A stretch of 64,000 bases of DNA, taken from NCBI RefSeq assembly GCF_052857255.1, contig NW_027526505.1:486501-550500 (forward strand), given 5' to 3'. This document shows positions 33,920 through 44,660 of this stretch, piece after piece. The position numbers and the translations under genes were made by a program. This DNA is from Amblyomma americanum (Eukaryota; Arthropoda; Arachnida; Ixodida; Ixodidae). The notes under the pieces were generated by a model. The model had not been told where the DNA came from and did not search any database. It saw only the letters and a program-made list of their open reading frames with translations. Each line of letters begins with the position of its first letter. The stretch's first letter is position 1.

Positions 33920-35176
33920 TCAGTTTTCCCGGCGGGGGGACGTGCCTCTGAATTGGCCAGATGATGGTGCATGACTGGGTGGAGGAACTCGTCTTGGAGA
34001 CGGCGACCTAGACTGGCGTCGTGGAGGCGTTGAGGGCAGCACATTATCGGCCAGGTACTGCTCAATGTCTCGCGGTCTCTCACCATAGCGCGGTCGAGGT
34101 GCGCTCGGTGAAAATCCTCTTAATCCCATCCGCCGGTAGGGGCAGTTGCGGAGGATATGACCGGGCTCCCCGCAGTGGTAGCATAGTGGCCGGTTGTTGG
34201 GTGTGCGCCACACGTCAGCTTTTCGAACAGGGCGCGGGTCACGCAGCTCGGCGGAGGGAAAGTGCCCCTGCGTTTGTTCGGCAGCAGGGCGGAACGCATA
34301 TGGAACTGGCGCAGGTCTCCGCAGAGCTTCACTGTAGCTCATGATGTACGGCTCCGGCTGCGGTGTCCGTAGGGCTTCGTTGTAGCTGCTGGCGTACGGC
34401 TCCGGCTGTGGTGCCGGTAGTGGCTGGACTGCTCGCCGAATTTCCTCGCGGACGGCATCGGCTACAGCTGCAACACTGGCAAATGGAGCATCTAAGCGGA
34501 GGTTGCGCAGTTCTTCGCGAACTACACTCCGCACACGCTCCCGAAGAGCCTCGTACCCGGCGACTGGCAGGGACGCACAATAGTTGCTGGCCGCAACACC
34601 TCCCGGACGACCGTACTGCGCACTGCGTTCCTGTAAGGAACGTTCCATGCCTGTGGCTTCTTTAGCGAAGCCAGCGACGGTTCTTGGTGGGTCGCGTATG
34701 AGGCCAGCGAAGATCTGCTCCACCACACCACGCATGAGGTGGCGCACCTTGGTAGCCTCTGGCATGGCAGGGTCGGCCCGATTGAAAAGACGTGCCATGT
34801 CTTCAATAAACATAGCGACGCTTTCATTCGCCTGCTGTGACCTGGTGCGAAGGGCGAGTTCGGCATTTTCCTTGCGTGCGTTTGTGCTGAAGGTAGCTAG
34901 CAACTGACGGCGGAACGCTTCCCAGTTCGTAAAGGATGCCTCATGGTTCTCGAACCATGTCTTTGCAGAGTCTTGGAACGAGAAATAGGCGTTTCATAGT
35001 TTTCGGTCGTCGTCCCACTGGTTAAAAGTGGCCACACGGTCAAAGCTGGACAACCAGTCCTCGACGTCCTCAAACCGATCGCCGTGGAAGGATGGTGGTG
35101 AGCGAGGGGTGAGAACTACAACGGGCGCGACAGTGCCGAAAGGCTCGCCTGTCTGACTGCCTGTAGTTGACGTCAT
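33920..35176 (-). pseudogene. gag: E3 gag (one in-frame stop)
   Basis: The likely start is the ATG at 35176 (MTSTTGSQTGEPFG). The gag core VEDWLSSFDRVATFNQWDD is followed by an in-frame TGA at 34994-34996 (after KL, before NAYFSF). The same frame then runs uninterrupted from 34993 to 33920 with WFENHEAS, NRADPAMPEATKVRHLMRG, a CCHC knuckle CYHCGEPGHILRNC (about 34185-34144) and an Arg/Ser/Pro tail. It ends GAA AAC TGA, the same final codons as E1 gag. The longer upstream frame reaching 35548 is LTR translation. Confidence 0.88.
33923..33929 (-). promoter_or_regulatory. E3 gag-pol -1 frameshift site candidate
   Basis: In minus-strand sense the end of gag reads CGG GAA AAC TGA. The -1 frame continues GGG AAA ACT GAA GAC… as at the E1 junction, but closes after about 10 codons in this decayed copy. 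It supports G-GAA-AAC as a shared form of the site. Confidence 0.45.
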
Positions 35177-35325
35177 GGTACGCACCTGCCTCGTCAGTGG
35201 CTGACACTCAGGTTGCAGGCCTCGCAGGCGGCGGCTCGCTTTGTGGACGGGTGTTGTGTCCAAGCGTCGCTGATCAGCGTCAGAGTTGCCCTCGGGGTGA
35301 GCGTTCATGGAACGATACCCAGCGT

Positions 35326-35334
35326 CTCCACCAA
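35326..35334 (-). promoter_or_regulatory. E3 primer-binding-site candidate
   Basis: In minus-strand sense TTTTGGTGGAGACGC follows the 5' LTR, with the same TGGTGGAG core as E1 and E2. Confidence 0.6.
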
Positions 35335-35336
35335 AA

Positions 35337-35503
35337 TGTCGCCGACAAACGTAGGGCGGCACGAAAAGGGGCTTTTTTATTCCGAAGGCCAGAAACCCAG
35401 CAGCGCGCGTTCGAACGGGAACGTCCTCTTCTTCGCTCCCACATGAGCCCAGCAATACCGCTCGGCCGCATGGCGGCGCTCGCAGAATGTGAGCAGTGTG
35501 GCA
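35337..35503 (-). repeat. E3 5' LTR
   Basis: 167 bases with TG…CA ends and, in minus-strand sense, an AATAAA signal. It differs from the 3' LTR by about nine substitutions and a 3-bp indel (CTTCTTCGC versus CTTCGC). Confidence 0.9.
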
Positions 35504-35507
35504 ATAT

Positions 35508-36929
35508 CTATTGTAATGAGGGCTAATATTGGCTCGTGGGGTCTGCAACCGTTTTTATCGAATCTATATCCTCAATAAGGACTACGTTTCCTGTCCGAGG
35601 AAAGTGTCGTCAATGGTACCATCTCTTCGGGGCTCTGTGCGCTAGACCATGGGAAGAAAATGCGTTCTGGTTACGCAATTATGGTTAGTAGTACGGATTC
35701 TAGGTAAGCGTAAAAAAGGTAAGAATGGCAGACAGAAAGTTCTGAATACAAAGTTATCCCGAAATGTAAATTACTATTTAGTGGATTTATAAATTATACG
35801 TTATAAATAACGTTCCTTTGGCATGCCTAAATGTTGCTTGTATTCTGGCTCCAAAAGCAGCAAGTATTGGGAAGGAGATATTTCTTACCGTCGTCTTCAA
35901 AGCTGGTCATTTTGTCATGACCCTGTCTAAATTCGAAGGTCCGGTTATAGGTGTACCTTGAATAGAGGCAAAATGTTATAAAGGATGCGCACCATCGTCT
36001 CTTCATTCAATATTAGCACTTGGCGACACACTTCGCTTGCTACCAAATGAACCAGGTGTTTCAGGCAAGCGGGCACTTATTTTAAATAACATGTTTTTTA
36101 AGATAAACAGAACCTCTCTGCGGCGTAACACAAGGGTAGGCGGGGATCAAAAAGAGGTGAACCATGTGTATTACAAAAGGGATTAACTAGATTCTAATAG
36201 TTCACTTTTAACTCTTATCAACAGGCACCTGATTTCAATTAGATATTTGTAGGCAGACGTTAGTACTAGCCATATAGGTTTTTAGGTTTCGAATACGCGA
36301 TTACCAACGCCAGTGTTAGTCATCTAATTTGGGCCATTTCTCGCACCATTCGAACACCACCCGCGTGAAAGATGGCTGAAAGTGGTGTAAATCATATCGC
36401 GACACTCCAGGTAGCCTCATTTGGTTGCACCTTCTGAACCTATTCAGAGGTGCAGCACTCTCGCACTGGATCTGAGAGTGCAGCTAGCGCCCCATACACT
36501 TCACCACTCGATTTGAAATTGTGCTGCATTGCTTCTTATGCACTTCTGCACTATCCTCCCTGCGGGTTCTCTTCTCGTGCAAGTAGTACAAGGCGCTTGG
36601 CGCCCACCGTAACACACAAGTAGCAGACAACTCCTTGGCCATGCTTGTTTCAGTGAACGGCGTTGAGACCAGAGCTGAGACGGCGTCATACGCGTGCTAA
36701 GCACGGTGCGTGCGCAGTGCCCTCAACAAACTGCCGAAATGACAGCGCGTACGTGTGCGTGTGTGTCTGTGTACGCGCGTAAACTCTGGATGGCAGGCGC
36801 ACCACGTATGGATTCTAAGCGTTCTGCCCACACTCGCGCGATCCTTTACTCCATTTCTCTTTTTTGTGCAAATATTACTGTTGCCCTCAACACGATGAAG
36901 CGTTTACGTTGCAGGCAGATACCTAGATG
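35508..36929. other. intergenic, no recognised feature
   Basis: Right flank of E3. No convincing coding frame or repeat terminus. A GTGTGT/CGCGT-rich patch lies at about 36750-36780. Confidence 0.4.
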
Positions 36930-38060
36930 TTGTTTTAAGAGCGTTAGAACTTACATTTTTCGTCTCGTGTCCATTTCTTCGTCCGCTCTCAGTGAATAAA
37001 TCACGTGATCATAGCTGTAACACCTAAAGTCTACAAAATGTGTTACCCCTTCCCCCCCCCCCCTCCCGCGCGGTCGTCCGGCTGGCACGGCGGCACGGTT
37101 ACACCCGATACTGGCTACTGCTACTGCTGTTGCTGAGAGGAAGAAAAGGAAAGTGCAGAGGCCTGCCTGCTGGCTCAAGCCGAGCCACGCTCGCTGCCGC
37201 GTGCTGACCGTAGGAGACCTAAAGGATAGGACAGCAAAGATGGAAAGAAAAGGCGCGCGCTATTATGCCCCGGCCAGATCCCGGAAGCAGTGCAATACCG
37301 GGCGGACCAGAGCCAGCGCGCTTCCAAGCCAAGCACTCAGCCATATTCCGAAAGTCAGTTTAATATCTTGGGTCCACGGACCCGCAGCAGATATTAAATC
37401 ATTTATCAGATATCAGGCGTTCCGATTCTGGCGTTCCGATATATATTGCAACGGGACGACGGTGGTCCCGCCCAAAGGAAAGCACACCAGGTCGGAGAGC
37501 CGAAGGAACACCGCCGGCGGCCCCCAATCGTAAGCTTCATCTGCGCGCGCTCGCTCCTCAGCGCGCTCCCCGCGCCTCTTCTTCCGCGCAGGGCAATTGA
37601 TTGGCGTACGCCGTGCCCTGGACGTTTATTGTCTTAATATTTACAATCTGAGGAGGTGCCCAGACTGGTGCCACCTATTGTCGCCATTAGTGAAAAAATT
37701 GTGGCCCAAGGGATTAACGCAGAGGGTTGGGAGTGCTGTCAAATGAATTGGCATATTTCGGCGCACAAAGTTGTCAGTCGGGTTGAAGCCTGGTGCCTGT
37801 GAGTGATTCGTACCGACAACATTTGTTCCTCGAAACTGTTATGAGAGCTACTTTTGAAAGGCTGTAGTGGGCGCACCCATGACCGTAGAATGAAGCGGGT
37901 AGTACCAAACGAATCGCCGTTGTTTGATGTATACGTTGTCATCTAAATATGGCGAAAGCATAGGTGAAAACAACTTAGCTAACCCTTTTCATTTGATATC
38001 GAATTCGAGAATCATTCGTTAAACTGTTTTTAACACGTGGGTTATCGCAACGTTTGTGAT
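36930..38060. repeat. unclassified dispersed repeat D, copy 1 (split)
   Basis: Two parts (36930-37112 and about 37620-38030) match 55560-56125 in the same orientation. Shared words include GATCATAG(C/T)(C/T)GTAA, GTTGTCAGTCGGGTTGAAGC (GTTGTTAGTCGGGTTGAAGC in copy 2) and AGTACCAAAC(G/A)AATCG. About 500 bases between the parts (37113-37620) have no counterpart in copy 2 and look like a later, GC-richer insertion. No protein domain was recognised. Confidence 0.6.
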
Positions 38061-39955
38061 GACTCGCTCCGGCATTACCAACGCCTCCGCATACACTATA
38101 GCGATTGGCCTTGAGGCCGCCGTCAGCCCGAGCCTACGCCGGCCAGTCAGTCTCTGACAGTGGCTGCGCCGCCACCGTCCGCCAACAATAAACGCGAGTT
38201 GTTGAGTTGAAATAAGTCCAAGTTATCACGCAACTCTTTTTTTGTCTAATTGGGTGAAAAATGCAGTCCCTTTTCGGATAGAATAGCAACGGCCTGCTTC
38301 ACGCGTAGAATCTGTCAATGGTCATATCGAGCGGAAGTGTGAAAAATCTCTTTATATATAGTTTGTTACCACATCAAAATACCCGCTGAGCCGGTTACGG
38401 TTGACCTGCTTCTCTTTCCGAAACACAAAGAAAAGCGCGATGCCAAATTGTTCTTGACTTTAGGAATTAATAAATTTCATTGCCACTCCACGAGATGGGC
38501 AACTCCGAACAACCGCACAGCGTGTTCAATAGAACTAGCACTGCCACGCTTATATGTCAAACCAAGCGACAAACCTCAGCACACGTCCACAGCAGACGAA
38601 GGTATTTGAACTTTTGTACTCGGTTTGGCCGCTGCACCGAGAGCACTAATGTCAGGCTACATGCGCGCCGCAAGAACTGGCACTGCACTAGCACGGCACT
38701 TTCGTGAACTACAGCAGAAAGCGCAGCCGAATCGAGGAGAACTTCCATGGCACACCATACACACGAAAATCTTAGCTCCGCCCGTGCTACAGTGCACCCC
38801 GCTCCTGGCTACTTAGCAGCTCCAGCGAGGGTGCGGCAGAGAATGTCACGTGGAACGTGCGTCAAGGAGTGTCGCGATTCGGTTGATGTTGCTGTTCGCC
38901 ATCCCCTAAATGCACGGTTTTCGAATGGCGCGAGAAAAGATTCAATTGCGATGCGGAACAGTGGCTACCGTTATAGTGTGTTTAATATTCTGAAAGTCAC
39001 CGTGGCTATAACTAGCGGGCGGGTGCTAATTTTAATGACCGCATTTCGAGTTCTCCCTCCCCCTTCATTTTTTTCTTTAATTTTACAATTCTCGCACCGC
39101 TCTCTTTCCGTCTTTGTCTCTAAAATTCCCTTTCCGACGAAGAGTCGCATGCCTGTGATTCTTAAACGCCGGCAAAATTATCTGCTTTTTCATTAAAGGG
39201 TTTTTCTCTCTCGTTCGCTTACAAATCGGTAATTGTAGCCGGGTGCCTGTCGGTAACGTTAAAAAGTTATCCTTGAGATTTTCGTTATTCCTTTACTAGT
39301 TAAATCATTCGCTTGTTTTCTGACGTCCGCCTACACTAGTGTTACTATGCCGCAGAGAGCTTCTATTTACCTCAGGAATTCTAAATTTAAACATTAGTGG
39401 CCGACTTGACACCAACACCTAGTATATTCTAACATAGTGTTGAAGTTCACCTGGCTGTCAAAACCAAACCAAAAGGGCAAAAGCCATAGCTAAAAAGGGC
39501 TGCATATAAAGAATTAAAAGACTCTACGGCAGCGTTAGCAACAGGCATGCTCGGCGGTCGTCGCGCAGAATATGTTATTATTTCGTCCTTGTTAAACTTA
39601 AAGCTACCAAGAACCACCGAGATGTGGCGCCAAAGCAATTACACCGATCATGAAAAACATGGAAGCACTTCGCATGGCTGCGAACATTCTAGATAAGTAA
39701 GTCTGATGTGCACCTTGCCTCACAAGGAAACTTAAAATAGCACAAATCAAAAAGATAGCAAAAAGATTTTTGGCATTTGAAGCGTGAAACCGATGCTTTA
39801 AAACAGAGTAAATGTTAGACAGCGATACAAAACAAACACGGAAGAAGCAGAAACAATCACTGATAATGCAAGCAGTGGCCACTAATCCGCATCAGAAGCC
39901 TTTACGCGCACATGTGCAACTTCCGGCCATACGCAGCGCCGCTCAGATGGTGTCG
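38061..39955. other. intergenic; possible solo-LTR-like end near 38060-38215
   Basis: A block ending AACAATAAACGCGAGTTGTT has the look of an LTR 3' end with a polyadenylation signal, but no partner LTR or target duplication was found. The remainder, including frames at 38747-39196 (plus) and 39447-39882 (minus), shows no recognisable motif. Confidence 0.3.
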
Positions 39956-39959
39956 CTCC

Positions 39960-40621
39960 GTCGGGGGCTACTCAATAATTAACTCTCCAAGTCGACGAAT
40001 GAGTTTGTATGGCCATGTCACTTAATCCGCGTGCCCAATGGGCGTCCGCACCAATAAATGGTCACCCCTTTTGTACTCCACTTGGCTTTGGCGTATGTTG
40101 CTGTGCCGGGCGTCGGTGCGGTCATGGTCTTTAATACACTGCTGTGCCCAGGTGCCGTGCTTCTTCAGCCCACTGTACGTAGGTGGCGACGTCGAGGTTA
40201 TTTTCTTCGGTAACGTTTGATAGCTTGGCGTCAATCGTTACGGCACCACGCCTAGAACAGACTCAAACGCACCATGAGGGTTGAATCCGGTCTCGCAGGA
40301 GCAGACTATTTAAGGCAGGGCGACGTCCGAAGTATTTTTTTCGCGTTGAGATAGATTGCATAATATCTGCTATGGTCTTGCTCAAGCGCTGCGTAAAGCC
40401 GTTCTTCTGCGGACTGTTGGAGAGCAGGATGGCTGTCGTTGGCTGCACCGTGAGCGCTGTTTATCTCTCCGTGATAAACCGTTCGGGGAGCCGTGTCGCA
40501 GAGGGATGCATTCCACGAAAAATCTTGCGACTTCTGCTGCTGTTCTCTTCCATGGGACTTTTGCCTCGGCCTTGCTGGCAGAGCAGTCGGTCGATACGAT
40601 GATCCACTTGCTCCCTGACTT
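39960..40621 (-). pseudogene. E4 integrase core and C-terminus relic
   Basis: Minus-strand fragments read SGSKWIIVSTD, AAEVARFFVECIPLRHGSP (about 40620-40490), then QKNGFTQRLSKTIADIM (about 40410; the usual HPQTNGLTERLNKTL region) and EYKRGDHLLVRTPIGHA (about 40060). The catalytic residues are partly lost and frames change repeatedly. Confidence 0.7.
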
Positions 40622-41120
40622 TGAGTTCAATTCAATTCAATTCAATTGTTTCAATTAAATTTATTTCCCATGTATACATGGTGAGGGTCGAGAGAAAAAA
40701 GCCAGAAATTGTGGCTTGACATGTCCCAAGGCCCTTATATTGTAGGGAAGCAGGCAACATACATACACAAAAATTGTTAGAAAAGACAATGAGGAAATGA
40801 AGCATACACAAAATATGATAACAAAAAAGCAACAGAAAAATATACTTCGCAGAAAAACATGTCATTGGTTATTCAAATCGGGTCAAAACTTTATGGAGTG
40901 AAACAGATAAGGAAGCAGTGAAAGCATGGTGAAACCAAAAAAGTAGCACATACATCCTGTATGTCTTACTGGCATGCTCGTGATACATCCTCTTTTTCAG
41001 CATGAAACTTATTTAAAAGACGGGGCAGTGTGGTTACTAGGCTATATGTACCATATATTGCGCGGCATGTTGGAATATGCCACAGTTCGCTGTGTCCGCT
41101 AGGGTAAACTTGTACATTTT
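40622..41120 (-). mobile_element. non-LTR fragment inserted in the E4 integrase
   Basis: The E4 integrase reads MDQLGPFPK up to about 41115 and resumes with SGSKWIIVSTD at about 40620. The intervening 500 bases end (minus sense) in ATTTAATTGAAACAATTGAA and a run of TTGAA units at 40622-40648, the repetitive tail of a LINE. No coding domain remains, consistent with a 5'-truncated copy. Confidence 0.6.
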
Positions 41121-41988
41121 TGGGAAAGGACCAAGCTGGTCCATGCAGATTTCCTAGAAGGGCCTTCGCAGTGATTTAGTTTGGTTCAGAAAGCCTGCTG
41201 GGCGAGTGGAAGGGCTCTTACATCGCAGATCATCTAATTAGGTTTTCACATCTGGTGCGACATCAACAGATTGTTGGGACCAGTAATAATTGTCTCGAGT
41301 GCCGCCGAGGGCTCGAGAAATTGCGATATTCACGGCTGTCTGCTGGTATTAGGAAGCCTGTAGAACTTCGTCGACAATACTTCTTGGTACAGCAAAGAAC
41401 TAGGTGGGTTTGATTAGTGCGAAGCTCATATCATGGAGGACATCATTCTGTACACTAAATGAAGACAATCCTAGCTTGGACGAGTCTGGGGCTGTAGAAA
41501 CCTTGCTTTCCAAGTACTCAGTGAAGCGTTTTATGTCACGGTTCGAGCGTCGCTGGTGTTAAAAGAGGTGGAACTGATATCTTCTAGCACGGCGTCGTCG
41601 TTGTCATCCTGCGTGTGCCGGTGCATCTAAGGGGCTCATGACAAGCAATCGGCGTCAGAGCCCTTGCGTCCGGGCTTGCAAGCTACGTTGACGTCAGCCT
41701 TTTGGAGTCGTAAACTCTACAGAACGCCGCGGCCAAAAGGGTCCTTCAAGTTGGCGAGGCAGCACAGCGCGTGAAGGTCTGTCTCAAAGCCGGAACGTTG
41801 AAAAAACTGCTGGAACTGCCTACAAGTACGGGCAAATTTTTGATATGGCTCACATTATTTTGACGTGGCCCATTCTTCATCTTCGTCGTGGAATTGTTGG
41901 CCTCTGCGTTTAACAAAGAGCGGCTGGAGCACGCGATTACTCTCTCGTGGCCTTGTTGCTTCTGGATGAGAACGACGCATAGCGCCAC
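41121..41988 (-). pseudogene. E4 RNase H C-terminal part and integrase zinc-finger region relic
   Basis: The minus strand reads ALCVVLIQKQQGHERVIA, then CSSRSLLNAEANNSTT (about 41985-41890), the RNase H block that follows the TDAS motif in the other elements. Decayed linker and integrase N-terminal sequence follow down to MDQLGPFPK. The RNase H is cut off at 41989 by the PLE insertion. Confidence 0.65.
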
Positions 41989-42075
41989 GCTGTTTGCGTT
42001 AGAGAAAATAGCGCAAAAGACGGGGACAAGTGAAGAAAACAACAGGACCAGCGCTACTCACAACTGAAGGTGTAT

Positions 42076-43941
42076 TCAGAGAAAACAAGGAACATAAACA
42101 GCGCAATCAAACAAGAAAACAAAGCAAACAAACGTGTAGCTATGTGGGATCGAGGAACCGAACTTCACTGTCATGCAGGCAAACCGACGGGTTGCTAACA
42201 CAAAATCTAGTTTTTTCTTCATATAGAACGCCTCCATAATTTCCCTAGTGATCTGCGTTTGGTGATTGTACGAAAAATCACTGTGAAGAAAAGAAGGGAT
42301 AAAAGATTTGCAGTCTCCCACATGATCTACTAGATTCGTAGGTTTATTAGCCTCCATTGTATTAGCATGCTCAGTTAGGCGCGTGTTAATACAACGACCC
42401 GTCTGGCCAATGTATACTTGTCCGCAAGGAAAAGTAATTTCATAAACAACCCCTTCTGAGCATAGAACATGCTTAGTTTTACGTTTAATTCCACAGGTAC
42501 TTTGGGATTCGTTTTGCTTTTCAGCCTGTCTTTCCACCTTAGCACATAACCGTTTAATTCTTTTAGGAGCTGAAAAGAAAACCCCTATTTTATACCTGTT
42601 CGCCACTTTTTTCAAGTTATACGAAAGGCGGTGCACATACAGGAGAACTGCAACCTTCTTCCTTTCCTTCTCTTTGTCGGACCCAGGCACTGCAGCCGAA
42701 GTCTTAAGATTTTTGGCTATCTTGCCGCAGTCCAACAAGATGACATCATTCGGGTAACCTGCTTCTCTTAATCTTTTAGCCTGTTCATTGAAGCTCTGAA
42801 TAATGAAATGGTTAGAAGATTTGGACAAAGCAGAAAACAACGATGAGACAACAATTCCTGATTACTGTTTTAGAATGATGTGACTTGTAGTTCAACAACG
42901 GCTTGCCGGCCCTTGGCAAATATTCCCAGCATATATGTCCTATATGAACTTCCGGGCTCAAATTTAAAAAACTGGAGCTTGTTATCGGCCGTGACCTCTG
43001 TGGTGGATTGCAGACTATGAGCATTTTCTTTGAACACTCTCAGAACATCAGTGATATGTCGAGGAAAATTAGTTTTATCAACAAAGATTAAGAAGTCGTC
43101 AACGTAACGGAAAATCTGCGACGCTATTCCGCCCAAGTATGTTTTAATACCCTGATCTACGAAAGATAAAAAGATCTCAATTAATACCGGTGCCACCCTG
43201 GAACCAGTGCAAACGCTCGCTTTTGCGTGAAAAGCTTACCTTCCCATTCAATGAATGTAGCCTTTACATAAAATGATAGTAATTCAAGGAAGCTAGCTAC
43301 TGATATGCCACAAGCCTTTATAAATTCTTCATCGTTGTCCGTTGTCATACATTTTTCCACCGCACTCATCATTTCATTGGGAGGGAGAGAGTAAAACACA
43401 TCAGCCACGTCTACACAGAATACATTACAGGATCGTGGATTGTCATGCGGCAGAAATTTTACGATGCTATCTGAGTTGCAAACCCTAAAAGGGTAATTAA
43501 TAGCCAGGGAAGCCAAATGCTTCTGCAGGTATCCGGAGACTTCGTATTGCAAAGTACCCTTCTCCGTCACAATCGCACGAAATGGCAAGTCAACCTTATG
43601 TGTCTTGACAGAGAAAAAGACTTGAACAAAGGCCTTTCGCTTTCTTCACTCCTGCTCTGAGTCGGTCAAGATTCAGTTCTTCAATTAAAGGCAGGGCCGC
43701 GGTTTTTACTTGCTCCTGTTTATCCTGGATATGAACAAAGTTCTTCTGAATTGAAACAGCCCTCCTTATCTGCTGTCAGTAGTGTCAACTGGTCCGATAC
43801 TAGAAACTTGACCAACGAGCCGTACCCCTGCCTATATTTGCAATCTCTTGTTGTCCTGGCCAAACTAGCACCACAATGATCAATACATATCGGTCGGCAG
43901 TCATCATGCACAAGACGCGAAATTGACCGGGTGAGTGTCAC
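42076..43941 (-). pseudogene. PLE polyprotein: reverse transcriptase and GIY-YIG endonuclease (frameshifted)
   Basis: PLE proteins combine a telomerase-related RT with a C-terminal GIY-YIG nuclease. RT pieces: FCVDVADVFYSLPPNEMM (about 43430), FIEWEGKLFTQKRAFALVPG (about 43250), then after a frameshift near 43195 APVLIEIFLSFVDQG and the catalytic block FRYVDDFLIFVDKT (about 43100). The next frame (42840-42076) has NEQAKRLREAGYP, GVFFSAPKRIKRLCAKVE, then the GIY-YIG domain GVVYEITFPCGQVYIGQ, RCINTRLTEH, a downstream DHVGDC motif and the conserved ITREIMEAFYM block. The endonuclease frame itself is open. A possible N-terminal region is readable at 44372-44097. Confidence 0.85.
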
Positions 43942-44463
43942 CTTTTCCTCTTAACGCAGGTGCGGCTCGACTGCGAACTTTAGTCCCATTCGCTGAAATT
44001 CCACGTGCTTTTTGGAATTTGCGTATCCCCTAGGATGATTACTTTTCCGGTGGGCGAAGATGTCTTTATTTATTTATTTATTTTTGGTAGTTGGGGTCAT
44101 AAATTTCTCCATAAAAACTCCGTGTACTCATCAGTCGTTGCGCTCCAGTCCCGGAAGACCCGTTGGTTCCGTGGGAAGTCACCATCACACTCACACGCCG
44201 CCCGAAGGCGGTCTTCGAAGAATCGCCCTTGGTGCCACCACTCTGACACAAGGATTTCGCACATACGGCGGGCATGTCCCTTGGATGGCTGTAGAAACCC
44301 GCACATCACCTGAAGAACTGGCGGACAAAGGCCTTCCCTCGCATACCACGAAGCCACACGAGCATTGCACACTCACAGAGCTATTAATGAAGCCAGCAAG
44401 GCCTTGTCATCCAGATAGGGTTGAGAAAAAGTGAAAGTGCCCGAAGCAGAAGAAATGCAGTTC

Positions 44464-44649
44464 AACACGATGGCAAGACTGGCGAGTTGGTGGTACATAC
44501 TTAAGGAAAAATAGAACAAAAGACGGGGACAAGTGAAGAAAACAGCAGGACCAGCGCTGGCCTTTTTGTTTTCTTCACTTGTCCCCGTCTTTTGCGATAA
44601 TTTTCCATAAGTGTGTATCACCAACTCGCCCATGTTGCCATCGTGTTTA
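44464..44649. repeat. PLE terminal inverted repeat, about 85-bp arms
   Basis: The plus strand from 44464 (ACACGATGGCAAGACTGGCG…) to about 44546 is the reverse complement, with scattered mismatches, of about 44567-44649. The innermost 28 or so bases of each arm (AAAAGACGGGGACAAGTGAA…) are nearly perfect. The loop is about 20 bases. Confidence 0.9.
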
Positions 44650-44660
44650 GCTGTTTGCGT

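Larger units (their letters stand above)
30018..35503 (-). mobile_element. E3, full-length but decayed Ty3/gypsy element (minus strand)
   Basis: A 5,486-bp element on the minus strand with 164- and 167-bp LTRs, polypurine tract, gag with one stop, and pol with several frameshifts and stops. The LTRs differ at about nine positions plus a 3-bp indel (about 94-95% identity), so it is older than E1 and E2. Its outer target duplication is ATAT at 30014-30017 and 35504-35507. Confidence 0.93.
42000..44649 (-). mobile_element. full-length Penelope-like element with GIY-YIG endonuclease
   Basis: A 2,650-bp PLE inserted in the E4 RNase H. Its ends are fixed by an 11-bp direct repeat GCTGTTTGCGT (41989-41999 and 44650-44660). 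The minus-strand 5' region holds an inverted repeat of about 85 bases per arm (44464-44546 and 44567-44649). Part of this sequence (AGCGCTGGTCCTG…CTTGTCCCCGTC) recurs in direct orientation at the 3' end (about 42005-42055). This is the terminal-repeat arrangement (pLTR) known for Penelope elements. Confidence 0.85.

Noticed and set aside
34994..35548. 185-codon minus frame as the full E3 gag N-terminus
   Set aside because: The upstream part is LTR and primer-binding region translation; the credible ATG is at 35176.
44110..44150. Hammerhead-like CTGATGAG on the minus strand near the PLE 5' region
   Set aside because: The required stem II and GAAA core do not follow; the bases fit a coding frame instead.
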